DNA of 64,000 nt from Caenorhabditis elegans (GCF_000002985.6 NC_003279.8:11532001-11596000), one strand, 5' to 3'; positions 24,001-32,609 are shown, numbered from the stretch's first letter. Notes: generated by a model not told the origin, from the sequence alone. Translations and numbers: made by a program.

Positions 24001-25792
24001 AAAAAAAAATAAGATTAAAAGTTGTTTTGGAAAATTTAGAATTGAAAAAATCCAAAAAAATGTGTTTTTTTTTTGAAATTTTTGAATTTTTTTTCGAATA
24101 AAACCATGTTTCATGGAATCTAGAAACTCTTGAAAAACTGATTATCAATAAATTAATTTCTAATGAAAAACCCTTACTCATAAGAATGTATGAGGTAATT
24201 GAAGGCATGGCCGTCCCGGAAGGAAGATGTAAAGTCGTAGACGTCAATTTCTTCGTATGATTTCATGACTTCAATGCACCATTGTTTGATGGCTTCGGAG
24301 AGCTGAAATTTGAAAATTTAATAGAAAAAATTCTAGGAAAAAAATTTTAAAAAAAATTTTCGAAATTTTTTTTTTCAAAATTTTTTATTTATTTTTTAAT
24401 TTTTCAAACCCCCGTAACTTTATCAATTTTAAAGATTTCCACTTGATTTTACACTCAAAAAACTCACCTTTTCCTCCCGTAACTGCACGGGTGCATTATT
24501 TTTCCAGAAAAACTGAACAAGCTGCCACCAGGCTGAGAGCACCGCTTTCTGCTGCCCTTCCATAACTTCCTGCGGATTCGTCTTGGAATCCCCGATATTT
24601 TGCAAAACATTAGGCCAATCGTCGGATGGATTACCCAGTACAGCCATAGTCTGTCCAATAATTGCTTGGTAGACAAAAATCGCGTTTGAACCATCTTGAA
24701 GGCTTTTGTAATCGGTTAGACGTTCTGTTCCGAGCAGGTGATTGGCCCAGCGCACGAATACCCACTCTTGGAGCTCATTTTTTGGGTCTGAAAATTTTAT
24801 TCATAGCTTTTAACGTTCAAATTCAAATTTTCCGTCAAAAACTCTACAAATCGGTTTTTGAAAAATCGAAAAATATGAATTTTGAGCAGATTTACAGTTT
24901 GGTGGCCTAGTTTTAGATTTCTAGGCCAGCAAAATTTCTAGATCAGCATAAAATATGTTCAACAGAGTATTGGTGGCAACAGTTAGTTCTCTTCAAGAAG
25001 TTTGCTAGAAAAATGGCATTTGTTAACTAGTGGCCTAGAAATCCAAATTCAGGCCACCCAATTTGACTCGCTGGCCTAGGTTTGCTTTTTCTAGGCCACA
25101 AAAATAATTTTTCATTATTACAATGCTTTTCACTGACTTCTGCACGTTCATAGCTTTCACATGACACCAATATTGCCATACTTTGGAAATTTTATTCCAT
25201 GGCCTAACTTTTCAGTTGGTGGCCTAGAATTTTTACTTTTTTAGAAATTGCTAAATTTTATGAAATTAAATTTTAAGAAGCACACAATATTACTGTTTCA
25301 CTTTAAAATTCTACAAATTTTATCTTACTGGCAAAATTTAAAATTGGTCGCCTAGAAATTCCTCGGCCACCAACAACTTAAAACTCCCAGAACCTATTTG
25401 AAATTCAATTTTTGAATTTTTGAATACTCCTAACAAGGAATAAAAACTAAGAACATTTCAAAAATCTGAGCGTCTAAAGTCCAGGCCCAAATGCATTTTC
25501 TCGGTCACGGCTTGAAAAGTTAGGCCACCAACTCAAAATAGTCGGATCCTAGGCATGATGGCTGTCAAATTGAAGGTCTCGGTAAGACAGAAACAAATAT
25601 AAAATAAATGTATGCTGAAAACTATGTTGGTGGCCTGGAAAATCAAAAAAGGTAAATTTCTATGCCATTTTTCGGGGATTTTTCTTTTTTTTTTTGTCTT
25701 AAAAATTTTTCAAAAAACTCACCGCGATCACTTTTCTTGTCCTTTTTCTCGTCTTTTTTCGGTTTCGCAGTCGAGGCGCCCGAGAATAACAT
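1..25792 (-). CDS. dys-1: Dystrophin orthologue DYS-1, 40 exons, C-terminus cut by window edge
   Basis: Cytoskeletal linker joining actin to the dystroglycan/dystrobrevin complex at the muscle membrane. I joined 40 exons with consensus splice sites. They total 9,827 nt, an open frame of 3,276 codons from the ATG at 25792 to a split Trp codon at the edge. Domain order is CH1-CH2, hinge, spectrin-type coiled-coil rod, WW and EF-hand region. Diagnostic strings against vertebrate dystrophin are [41 protein letters not shown] and [14 protein letters not shown]. The ZZ domain and C-terminal coiled coil must lie left of base 1; about 400 residues would complete a protein of the roughly 3,670 residues I recall for C. 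elegans DYS-1. No frameshift or internal stop was found. Introns are unusually rich in repeats for a conserved gene. Exons are listed in the domain entries. Confidence 0.97.
507..1266. repeat. AT-rich minisatellite in dys-1 intron (AAAATCGATAATTTTCAC unit)
   Basis: About 35 imperfect copies of an 18-20 bp unit, AAAATC(G/A)ATAATTTTCAC, with variants ending TTTTGACG. It fills nearly the whole intron between the 421-506 and 1267-1608 exons. The unit contains ATCGAT palindromes. Long open frames in it are a by-product of the period being a multiple of three. Confidence 0.9.
1625..2085. repeat. Related ATCGATAATTTCCCG minisatellite in the neighbouring dys-1 intron
   Basis: The same core as in the 507-1266 intron (AAAAATCGATAATTT), but with CCCG/CCGA spacers and a higher-order unit of about 100 bp that includes AAAAAAATCGATACTTCTCC (seen near 1755, 1825 and 2040). 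It fills the intron that splits the WW domain. Confidence 0.9.
2771..4159. repeat. dys-1 intron with degenerate ~170-190 bp repeats
   Basis: Recurrent block reading roughly AAATCGCCGTAACTTTGTCAG, TTGATATTTT, GTAAATTTTACATTTAAAATG and TAGATAATTTTGTGAAAA. Copies start near 2820, 2975, 3155, 3330 and 3480. The rest is A/T runs. No exon is needed here: the 4160 exon joins the 2374-2770 exon in frame (...YEKE|ELANLEQ). Confidence 0.7.
4585..4722. repeat. Palindromic (foldback) element, GGGTCCCACCACGAAAACTACAG family
   Basis: The left arm (CAAGACCTTTCATTTGACAC, then CATCATGCCC and GGGTCCCACC) is the reverse complement of the right arm ending at 4722. The loop is around TACCCCCAGGG. It sits in the dys-1 intron between 4455 and 4784. 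Relatives are at 15160, 16575, 18640 (half), 20220, 23650, 59505 and 60490. Confidence 0.85.
5200..5830. repeat. Tandem GGTGGCCTAGAAA-type repeats in dys-1 intron
   Basis: About four to five units of ~150 bp, each with TTGAAAAATATCGATTTTGA, AAGTTATGAGCATTTGAAG, TTGGTGGCCTAGAAACCCAA and TAGGCCATCAAAAATTAAAT. The same GGCCTAG motif family fills introns at 13240-14350, 20880-21070 and 24890-27260, and unc-75 introns at 61030-63950. Confidence 0.85.
6587..7187 (-). other. dys-1: dys-1 exons encoding a Ser-rich/acidic linker
   Basis: Exons 7068-7187 and 6587-7018. They encode [20 protein letters not shown], then a linker with a Ser run ([15 protein letters not shown]), acidic stretches ([10 protein letters not shown]) and [15 protein letters not shown]. 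After that the helical pattern resumes ([14 protein letters not shown]), which is a spectrin-repeat start. It is likely a second hinge in the rod. An in-frame Met (MTSVHTKQ) lies inside, but nothing shows that it is used as a start. Confidence 0.8.
7200..7800. repeat. Three tandem ~190 bp repeats in dys-1 intron
   Basis: Units start near 7290, 7480 and 7685. Each has AACTA..GAGCTATGAAAAAGTG, CTCAACTGACAAAAT, a loop, then AGATATACGAGCTCAAACAG and GCTGGGAGACGGCTTGGGAT. Relatives with the same order (membrane-like CTGACAAAATGTT.. core) occur at 38260-38760, 49210-49550 and 57600-57760. Confidence 0.8.
8243..8712. repeat. Interstitial telomere-like array (GCCTAA/GCCAAA) in dys-1 intron
   Basis: About 78 hexamers of the nematode telomere repeat read as GCCTAA on plus (TTAGGC on the transcribed sense strand). 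A pure central run of the variant GCCAAA lies around 8355-8455. It fills the intron between exons 7815-8214 and 8739-9193. Because the unit is 6 bp it yields long fake ORFs in several frames (Pro-Lys, Ser-Gln, Trp-Leu repeats). Confidence 0.95.
9711..9876 (+). repeat. Two tandem tRNA-like elements (pol III A and B box) in dys-1 intron
   Basis: Copy 1 near 9711-9775 has A-box-like GTGGCTCAGGTGGTAAGAGG and B-box-like GGTTCGATCCCC. Copy 2 near 9806-9875 has GTGGCTTAGGTGGTAAGAGG and GGTTCGAACCTC. They lack a proper acceptor stem, so they are not functional tRNAs. They resemble tRNA-derived short repeats. They lie between exons 9508-9582 and 9908-10006, antisense to dys-1. Confidence 0.65.
10342..10612. 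repeat. Telomere-like array in dys-1 intron
   Basis: Degenerate GCCTAA hexamers (plus strand) with GAGCCT, GCTTAA and AATCCT variants, ending immediately before the donor of exon 10614-11200. It again gives TTAGGC on the dys-1 sense strand. Smaller patches of the same kind are at 9237-9275 and 11496-11571. Confidence 0.92.
10614..11200 (-). other. dys-1: dys-1 exon encoding an acidic low-complexity rod linker
   Basis: This 587-nt exon encodes about 195 residues dominated by Glu, Val, Pro and Thr. It includes the short repeat [12 protein letters not shown], and [10 protein letters not shown] and EEEEK runs. It breaks the spectrin-type helices on either side and is probably a flexible hinge. 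It directly follows a telomere-like intron (10342-10612) that is open in the same frame, but the GT donor at 10613 and in-phase joins show that the intron is not coding. Confidence 0.85.
11496..11571. repeat. Short telomere-like array in dys-1 intron
   Basis: About 12 GCCTAA-type hexamers next to the donor of exon 11579-12329, in the same orientation as the other dys-1 arrays. Confidence 0.9.
13240..14350. repeat. Dispersed GGCCTAG repeats in dys-1 introns
   Basis: Repeated GTTGGTGGCCTAGAAA and TTTCTAGGCCACCA motifs in both orientations, in the introns around exons 13430-13540 and 14118-14201. They alternate with CAAGTTATGAGC-type blocks. Apart from the two exons no coding signal is visible. 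Confidence 0.75.
15160..15278. repeat. Palindromic element with a 12-C tract
   Basis: The arms contain TAAGTATAATCATGCCTAGG/TGGGTCCCGCCGCGAAAACT and their reverse complements, with a C12 run at 15221-15232 in the loop. It belongs to the same family as 4585-4722 and lies in the dys-1 intron upstream of exon 15321-15612. Confidence 0.8.
15690..15765 (+). repeat. tRNA-like element in dys-1 intron
   Basis: Has TTGGCTCAACTGGGTACAGG (A-box-like) and ACCCTGGTTCGACCCCCGGT (B-box-like), with no closing acceptor stem. It is antisense to dys-1. Confidence 0.5.
16575..16705. repeat. Palindromic element, GGGTCCCACC family
   Basis: Arms AGAGCTATCACACTTGACAT, ATTATGCCTGGGTCCCACCA and complementary TGATGGGGGTCAAATGAGAG surround a short ACAGTACTACATCAG loop. 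It lies in the dys-1 intron between exons 16236-16518 and 16763-17019. A half-element of the family lies at 18640-18700. Confidence 0.75.
17020..17556. repeat. Repeat-rich dys-1 intron
   Basis: Contains GGCCTAG motifs, a half copy of the GAGTATAATCATGA palindrome family (17160-17240) and a short TA microsatellite at 17260-17272. No coding sequence was seen. Confidence 0.6.
19180..20062. repeat. TGTAGATTTACGGG minisatellites on both sides of the hinge-1 exon
   Basis: About 15 copies of (A/T)TGTAGATTTACGGGG(ATCT) with a ~25-30 bp spacing at 19180-19575, and about 10 more at 19800-20050. The single exon 19602-19787 is embedded between them. Sense-strand reading is CCGTAAATCTACA. Confidence 0.85.
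22865..23040. repeat. Palindromic element with TACCTACC and CGCTACGAGATATTTGC parts
   Basis: The left arm runs TACCTATTACGGGACCATGA, GATGAATGCC, TACTGGCG. The right arm is its reverse complement ending TCATTGTCCCGTAATACC. The centre has CGCTACGAGATATTTGC, a string I associate with abundant C. elegans palindromes. Confidence 0.75.
23345..23430 (-). repeat. tRNA-like element (minus) beside a dys-1 CH2 exon
   Basis: The minus strand reads AAAGTGGCTTAGTGGAGAAT (A-box-like) and CCAGGGTTCGACCCCCCGCT (B-box-like). It lacks a good acceptor stem. It is sense to dys-1 and lies 57 bp downstream of exon 23487-23602. Confidence 0.5.
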
Positions 25793-27270
25793 GGTGTTGT
25801 TGCACTTTTTCGTTCGTTTTCGCCTATTCTATACACCAATTGGCATCTGAAATTGGGATTTTTATTAGAAAAAAAAATTAAGTTGTAGAATATAAAATTA
25901 TTTTTAAAAAACGTGGGGTTATTCTAGAAGTTTTCCAAAAAATAAAAGTTACGAAAAAAGAACGAAATTTTCTGGAAAATTTTTTATTTCTAAAAAAAAA
26001 TTCAAAGAATTCAAAGAAAAAAATATTGCTAAAAATGAGTAACAGTGACAAAAGTGTAAGTTTTTCTATTTTAGTTTTTCTAATTTCAAAAAATTTAGAA
26101 AATTTGAAGAAAAATTTAAAAACGAAATATTGGTGGCCTAGTTTTAGTTTTCTAGGCGACCAATTCGAGTTTTTCAAGTAGATTTTTGTGAAGAGCTAAT
26201 TGTGAGTAAACCCTTTAATTTGACAATATATTGATTTAAAATTTAAAGTTGGTGGCCTAGAAAAACATAGGCCACCAACGAAAAAAAAACCAAAATGGGT
26301 GAAGCTCTATTCATGTTAAATTTAACGTGACACATCAACATTTAAAAAAAAATCAAGCTGATTTTAGTGGCCTAGAGAACCAATCCTAGGCCAGCAACAC
26401 AAGAAAATTTGAATTTCTAGGCCACCGAAGCCAGTTCTGCGAAGACAATTTGGACGCATTGTGCGAACGACGGGTCGGACAGAAGCATTTTATCCGATTG
26501 GATGGATCACAGTTTTGGAGCAGAAAAAGAGCACAATTTGGAGCATGATTTGACGGAATTTGCGCAAATTCCTTTTCGTTGTGCAAATGACTATGAGATT
26601 TGTGCGAAACAATCGGAATATGCATTTGATATCTCTAATTATTGATTTTTTCAAAATAAAAATTTTGAAGGAAAATACAAAAATTCAACAAAAAATATGG
26701 CTTGAAAAAACTGAAAATGATAATTTTCAGCCAAGTTAGAGCCTTGTGAAGTTGATAGTCTAGAAATTTTCTAGGCCACCAACTTCAAATTTCTCTAATT
26801 TGGCTCAATCATCTTGGGTCTAACAAAAACTTTTTTAAAATCATTTCAATAAAAAGGGATATATTTTTAAAAAAAGCATGTGGCCTAAACTTTTTCATGG
26901 ACAAAGTTCTAGGCCACGAAATCGAAAAGTTAGGCCATGAAAAAGATGAGGCAAAATATGAGTGTGACTACTGAAAGTTTGGAACGTGTGTGAAATTCAT
27001 CGGAAAAGTTGAAAGAAAAATTGGTGGCCTAGAACATCAAAACTAGGCCAGCAACTGAAATTGTGTGGCCTAACCAAATCTTTCAATTAAACATTCCAGA
27101 AAATCCTAGGCCATCTAATTCAAATTCGCAAAAAATGTTTTAATTTTAAGTTAAAAGAAAGCAACTTGAATTTTCGAAATTCTAAGCCACCATACCAAAA
27201 ATGTCAAGCTTTTAAATTCAAGTTCGGCTGCCTAGAAAACAAAAACTAGGCCATCAAATATATTTTTAAC
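24890..27270. repeat. GGCCTAG-rich repeat field in dys-1 intron 1 and upstream
   Basis: Many GGTGGCCTAGAAAN/TTTCTAGGCCACCAA motifs in both orientations, running from the dys-1 first intron (24788-25722) across the promoter side to about 27270. There is no coding exon apart from the first dys-1 exon. Confidence 0.75.
25793..25846 (-). promoter_or_regulatory. dys-1: dys-1 5'UTR with candidate trans-splice acceptor and tiny uORF
   Basis: On the minus strand a TTTCAG acceptor ends at 25847 and is followed by 54 nt to the dys-1 ATG. No obvious upstream coding exon feeds it, so it is a likely spliced-leader acceptor. The leader itself starts with ATG and reads five codons (MPIGV) to a stop before the real start, a possible minimal uORF. 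Confidence 0.45.
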
Positions 27271-27299
27271 AGACTTGGAAGCAATTTTTAACCTCAAAA

Positions 27300-27640
27300 A
27301 CACAAAAAAATAATAACGGCACGTCTACCACACTCTCGTAGGAAATAGTAATGGAAAAGTGTGTGTGTGTGCTCCCGGAGCATTCCCGTGTGTGCACGAG
27401 GGGACCCCTCAATCCGTCAGCTGCCGTCGTCAGTCAATTGTTACAATGCACCATCCTCTTGGACATACCCCAACGGCATTTGATGATGATTCGGACATTT
27501 CCTGGGAGCTGCTACTTTTGCTGATGTGCTCCGCGAGCTCTACTATCAAAATTTTAGAGGGGACATTTGAGAATTGGGTTGTTAAATGGAACGGGTGGAC
27601 AGTTGGTTTTTGAGAATTCCCAAACTTTTTTAAAAATAAA
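27300..27640. promoter_or_regulatory. Non-repetitive island upstream of dys-1, candidate control region
   Basis: Unlike its AT/repeat surroundings, this stretch has mixed composition, a GT run (27359-27369), GTCAGCTGCC with a CAGCTG E-box at 27419, and CAATTGTTACAATG. A dys-1 promoter needs muscle regulators, and CAGCTG is a known HLH-1/MyoD-type site, so an enhancer role is plausible but inferred. It lies 1.5 kb upstream of the dys-1 ATG. Confidence 0.3.
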
Positions 27641-27937
27641 AATAAATTTCGAATGAAAAGCGGCTTTATAAATTTCCGAATTTTTCCGAAATTAGCTTCT
27701 CATTCGGAAAATCTCCCAAATAATGTTTAAAACTACTATATTCTAAAAAAGGGCAATGTTTTAAATGTTTTTGAGTAAATTTTGTATTTTTGAGTCGTCT
27801 AACTACAAAATTTACCATTTTAGAGGAGTTTCAAAATTGTGAATTTTTACAAAAAATTGTCAATTTTTGCCACTTTTCAATAGTTTTTGATGGGTTATAT
27901 GTACCTAGATTTTCTGAATTCAGCATACATAAACTTA

Positions 27938-28049
27938 CAGTTGTGCCAATATAATTATACAAATTATGTCCCAGCCGAGTTGTGGTGCACTGATCCTCCT
28001 ACCGTGTTCCGATTTTGGACAACACTGCTGAGAGTACCTATGATCTGAT
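27938..28049 (-). pseudogene. Decayed copy of vWA/C-type-lectin exon 2
   Basis: Aligns along its length with the intact exon 32078-32188. On the minus strand it reads [19 protein letters not shown], against IIGTLNSVLQLSKIGTR in the intact gene. A deletion after GTTG shifts the frame and a stop follows HHNSAGT. The flanking acceptor (AAATCAG) is still recognisable. No neighbouring lectin exons go with it. It is a fragment of a duplicated gene. Confidence 0.8.
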
Positions 28050-28074
28050 TTTTACCAAATATTTTTCCATGTAA

Positions 28075-28565
28075 GATCGCCAGATCAGCCAGGAGACGAC
28101 GGAGCTCCAGGAAAGGCCGGAGACAACAGTCACGACGGAATCCCATCCCCAATTGACGCCTATGCCCAACACGACTGCATCAAGTGCCCAGCAGGAGCCC
28201 CAGGGCCAGCTGGACCAGACGGAGAGGCTGGAGCCCCAGGAGAAGACGGACCAGCTGGAAACGACGGTGCCGCAGGTGAAGCCGGAGCCCCGGGATCCGA
28301 TGGAAAGAATGGACAACGCGGACAGGGAGCTCCAGGACCACAGGGACCAGAAGGACCAGCCGGGGCTGCAGGACAAGACGGAGCACCAGGAAAAGACGGA
28401 GAGACCGGACCAGATGGAGCCGCTGGAGAGGCCGGAGGTGAAGGAGCACCAGGACCAGACGCTGCTTACTGCCCATGCCCACCAAGAACCGTCGGATACG
28501 GAGAGGGTGACCAGCCACAGGCTGAGCAATCCGGATACAGAAGACGTGCTGCTAGACGGCTCTAG
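28075..28565 (+). pseudogene. C-terminal half of a nematode cuticle collagen, 5' part missing
   Basis: An open frame reads [34 protein letters not shown], then Gly-X-Y triplets with [13 protein letters not shown], and ends [15 protein letters not shown]...YRRRAARRL with a stop at 28563. The Cys spacing around CIKC and CPCPP is typical of secreted cuticle collagens. The N-terminal signal, RXXR-type cleavage region and first Gly-X-Y block are absent; upstream sequence is a lectin-exon remnant. One Gly-X-Y triplet (GQRGQGAPG) lacks a residue. An AATAAA follows at 28597. It is most likely a truncated pseudogene, though the frame itself is unbroken. Confidence 0.75.
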
Positions 28566-28636
28566 ATGCTCGGAGTTTTTTGTCTGAAAATTTCTTGAAA
28601 TAAACACAATTTTCCATCCTTTTTATAAGTCCTTTA

Positions 28637-31600
28637 TTAAACTCGATTCAACAAAAAATCATTAGCCCTTGCGCAATAGTTATCAGTGTCACAAGTTGAT
28701 GTTTCACAGACATAATTCGCATAGAAATTTGATGGAACATTGATCCATCCATCCGTTACATAGGTCACCCCCTCGAGCATCTCGAGCATAGGTGAGCACC
28801 TCGGAAAATCCGGAGCCCAAATTTGCCATCCCTGTAGTTGCACTTGTTCTTCTCCGCTAGCCTGATCCCATTTCCAAAGTGAGCAGTTTCCATTGAGCCC
28901 GATATGATATTTATAAGTAGGTTGGAATTCCTTATAAGTCTTCAAAATCGCCATCACAAAATCGTGTTTTTCTCTGCTGTACTCATTGACCAAGTGACCA
29001 TTGTTTCCCTTATGATGGCATGATGCTTGAGCAATGCTCCATGAAGCTGGCAAAGTGACTGGTTGAATGCAGGTACCTTTTGGCTGGTATTGGTGCCAGC
29101 TGTTCGGACAGAAACAGTTTGCTGAAAAAGACAAAAGTTATCAACTGAATTTGAATGGTTAAGAACGTGCTGACGTCACAATTTTTATAGAAAAATATTC
29201 CCGCATTTTTTGTAGATCAAACTTAAGCCTGACAAAATGTCCTCCTCACCTTTCAACAAAGAGTCTTGAATTTTTTCGATCAACCCCGGATCGTCATTTG
29301 TAAAATTAAACTCTTTCGTTGCGATTCCTCCGAGTTTTTCCAAAAGTTGTGTGTCATGGCTTTGCGAATAGGCAACAGTTATGATAATACCACCACTTGA
29401 TAGAAACCGCGCCGCAACTGGTTTCGGATCATTCGCTCCATCATCTCTGTAAGTATCGGTGTCAGTGGAACGAGATTTTCAGGCAAAAAACGCCAAATTG
29501 CCGGAATTGAAAGCTTCTGGTAAAACGGTAAACCGGGAAATTGCCGGAACTGAAAAGTTTCGGCAAGTCGGCTAACTGGCAAATTGCTGGAATTGAAAAC
29601 TTTCGGCAAATCACCGAATCGCCGGAATTTAAAACTTCCGGAAAATCGGCCAACTGGCAAATTGCCGGAATTGAAAAGTTTCGGCAAATCACCGAATTGC
29701 CGGAATTGAAAACTTCCGGAAAATCGGCCAACTGGCAAATTGCCGGAATTGAAAAGTTTCGGCAAATCGGTAAATTGCCAGAATTGAAATTTTCGGCTAA
29801 TCGGTAAATTGCCGGAAATTGAAACTTCCGGCAAATCAGTAATTTGCAGGAATTGAAAACTTCCGGCAAATGGCCAAATATGCCGAATTTGCCGAACTTG
29901 CCGGAAAAACGGTAATTGCGAAAAATTTCGGCAAATTGTGGTTTTGAACTTTTTTAAAAATAAATTTCACAATTTCAATGTTAATTGGCAAAATTGTTGG
30001 CATCGTTTGAATGTTTCTACATCTATTTTGAAAAGTAAGAAAATTCTATAAAAATTTCTAAAGAAAACGGGCAAAAAATTTTCAAAAAGGCACAGTAATA
30101 AGTGTTTCCGTCTTATAAAAAAACTCTATAGAAACTTCCGGCAAATTGATGTACGGGAAATGGCAAATCGGTAATTTGCCGGAATTGAAAACTTCCGGCA
30201 AATTGGCAAATCGGTAATTTGCCGGAATTGAAAATTTCAAGCACATCGGCTAACCGAAAAGTTCCCGAAAATTAAAATCTCCGGCAAATCGGCAAACCGG
30301 CAAATTGCCGATTTGCCGAATTTGTCGACAATTTTTTAATGGCTTATAGGCAATTTAGTCGACTTTGTTGAACTACTATTTTTGCCGAACTAGATTTTAT
30401 CGAATATATCCTGTTTTATCCAAATTAGCCAAAAGCCTACTTCACAACGTAGGCTAAAAACTGCAAACTCACTTATAAGTAGATGCAAATACAATGACAA
30501 CTTTTCTGTAATGCTCACGACTGTGCTCCTTGTCCTGCTTGAACAGCTGCTCAGCACCAGATAACCCAGTAACAAGATACGATCCAATATTCGAACTGAT
30601 TTTCAGCTGATCCATCATCTTATTCGTGTCGAGAAATTGATAGTCGTTGAGGGTGGCTTCCTGGAAATAGAGGCATAGATTTTGATTGCCGATTTGCCGG
30701 TTTGCCGGAAATTTTCAATTCGGGCAGTTTGTCGGTTTGCCGTTTGACGGATATCAATCTGCCGAAAATTTTTAGAGGAATTTTTTACAAGATGGAAACA
30801 CTAAAAACTGTGCTTTTTTGAAATTTTTTGCCCGTTTTCTTTAGATATTTTCTAAAGACATATGCAAACCCGCAATTTATTTTCCGGCAAATTTGGCAAA
30901 TCGGTAGTTTGCCGGAAACTTTCAATTCCAGCAACATGCCGATTTTTCGAAAAATTTAAATCCCGGCAATTTGTCGGTTTTCTAGAAAATTTAAATTCCG
31001 GCAATTTTTCGGTTTGCCGGAAAATTTCAATTCCGGCGATTTGCCAGTTTGCCGGAAAATTTCAATTCCGGCAATTCGCCAATTAGCCGGAAAATTTCAA
31101 TTCCGACAATTTACCGATTTGCCGGAAAATGTCAATTCCGGCAAATTGCTGATTTGCCAAAAAAAAAAAGAATTCCGGCCATTTACCGATTTGCCGGAAG
31201 ATTTCAATTCCAGCAATATTCCGATTTGCCGGAAAATTTTGCCGTTTTTCAGAAAATCGGTTAGTTGCCGGTTTGCCGATTTGCCGGGAAACTTCAATTC
31301 CGGCAATTTACCAATTAGCCGAAAATTTTGCTGTTTTTTCAGAAAACCGGTAAGTTGCCGGTTTGCCAATTTGCCGGAAAATTTCAATTCCGGCAATTTG
31401 TCGGTTTTCTAGAAAATTTAAATTCCGGCAATTTGTCGGTTTGCCGGAAAATTTCAATTCCGGCGATTTGCCAGTTTGCCGGAAAATTTCAATTCCGGCA
31501 ATTCGCCAATTAGCCGGAAAATTTCAATTCCGACAATTTACCGATTTGCCGGAAAATGTCAATTCCGGCAAATTGCTGATTTGCCAAAAAAAAAAAAGAA

Positions 31601-32387
31601 TTCCGGCAATTTACCGATTTGCCGGAAGATTTCAATTCCAGCAATATTCCGATTTGCCGGAAAATTTTGCCGTTTTTCAGAAAATCGGTTAGTTGCCGGT
31701 TTGCCGATTTGCCGGAAAATTTCAATTCCGGCAATTTGCCGATTTGCCGGGAAACTTCAATTCCGGCAATTTACCAATTAGCCGAAAATTTTGCTGTTTT
31801 TTCAGAAAACCGGTAAGTTGCCGGTTTGCCAATTTGCCGGAAAATTTCAATTCCGAGAATTTGCAGAGTTGCCGAGAAATTTAAATTCCGGCAATTTATC
31901 GATTAGCCGGAAAATTTCAATTTCGGCAATTTACCGATTTGCCGGAAAATTTCAATTCCTTCCCGGAACATTGCTGATTTGCCAAAAAAAAATGAATTCC
32001 GGCAATTCGCCGATTTGCCGGAAAACTTCAATTCTGGCAATTTTCCGATTTGCCCATCCCTAGTCAGGTTAACTTACAATAGTCTCATTATAATTATACG
32101 AGACAAGTCCTAGCCGAGTAGTCCTAGGGTTATCCTTCCGTGTTCCGATTTTGGACAATTGAAGCACACTGTTCAAAGTACCAATTATCTGGAATAGTTT
32201 AAAAATTATATTTAATACCAACTAAGTAATAACTCACATTATAAAGTCCTCCTTGAGTCACTCCTTTTGAATCATCCACCACTGCAACAACGTCAAGCCA
32301 TAGATTGCTCAGATCTCGGCCGCACTCGCGTTCGGGGATATTCGCCGAGCAAGATCCGAGTAGGAAGAGAATAAGCAGTGATTTCAT
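28637..32387 (-). CDS. Secreted vWA + C-type lectin domain protein (CLEC family)
   Basis: Five exons: 32238-32387, 32078-32188, 30473-30660, 29250-29446 and 28637-29121. Together they make 1,131 nt and 376 residues, with every junction in phase. Residues 1-15 (MKSLLILFLLGSCSA) are a signal peptide. A von Willebrand A-type domain follows (about 30-215: LWLDVVAVVDDSKG, YRKVVIVFASTY, GGIIITVAYSQ), with an imperfect MIDAS because the final Ser is Gly. A C-type lectin domain is at about 218-376 (SWSIAQASCHHKG, WQIWAPDFPRC, NYVCE). No classic EPN or QPD sugar motif is visible. C. elegans has many such genes, some immune-induced. Which clec number this is I cannot say. The introns are filled by a GCCGGAAAATTT repeat. 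Confidence 0.9.
29470..30320. repeat. GCCGGAA minisatellite in vWA-lectin intron
   Basis: Repeated units near 40 bp (AAATTGCCGGAATTGAAAA, CTTTCGGCAAATCGGC). A ~120 bp higher-order repeat at 29560-29800 includes GGCCAACTGGCAAATTGCCG. It continues sparsely to 30320. Confidence 0.9.
30690..32060. repeat. GCCGGAAAATTTCAATTCCG satellite with a ~430 bp duplicated block
   Basis: Dense 30-40 bp units of TTTGCCGGAAAATTTCAATT with CCGGCAATTTGCCGAT. The segment starting GTCGGTTTTCTAGAAAATTT at 30972 recurs at 31402 with near identity over about 400 bp, including an A-rich marker (GCCAAAAAAAAAAAGAATTC near 31160 and 31590). This points to recent tandem duplication inside the intron. Confidence 0.9.
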
Positions 32388-32609
32388 ACTGAAGATGGTT
32401 TTAGGGACACTTGGCAGTGCCTTTTATACAGAATCATGTTTGTATGGTATGCGGAAAATGGTGTTATGATAAGATTATCAGTTGTTCCGGTGCGAGTTGT
32501 TTGAAGTAATGTTTGGGCAGAAGTGATGCATTACTTTTTATTTGGTTTTGAAATAATGAAAAGTATAGTTTTTTTTTACTTTTCTATCTCAAATCATTAG
32601 ACAAAATTG

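Larger units (their letters stand above)
20065..25792 (-). other. dys-1: dys-1 first exons: N-terminus and CH1-CH2 actin-binding domain
   Basis: Exons: 25723-25792 ([20 protein letters not shown], basic leader), 24468-24787 (CH1: [23 protein letters not shown]), 24178-24302 (CH2 start: [32 protein letters not shown]), 23487-23602 ([34 protein letters not shown]) and 20065-20153 ([20 protein letters not shown]). CH2 is clear, with the family FRDG.AFN.LIH and RL.(D/N)P motifs. CH1 is more diverged than in vertebrate dystrophin. The last exon is separated by a 3.3 kb intron. Confidence 0.93.

Noticed and set aside
28038..28607. 189-codon minus-strand frame rich in Ser and Trp
   Set aside because: Antisense shadow of the collagen Gly-X-Y codons on plus.
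29379..32063. Frames rich in AGKFQFRQFAD / SRKISIPAIYRF and possible CRISPR-like repeat spacing
   Set aside because: They come from the GCCGGAAAATTT satellite in lectin introns. The repeats abut with no unique spacers and the genome is eukaryotic, so this is not a CRISPR array.
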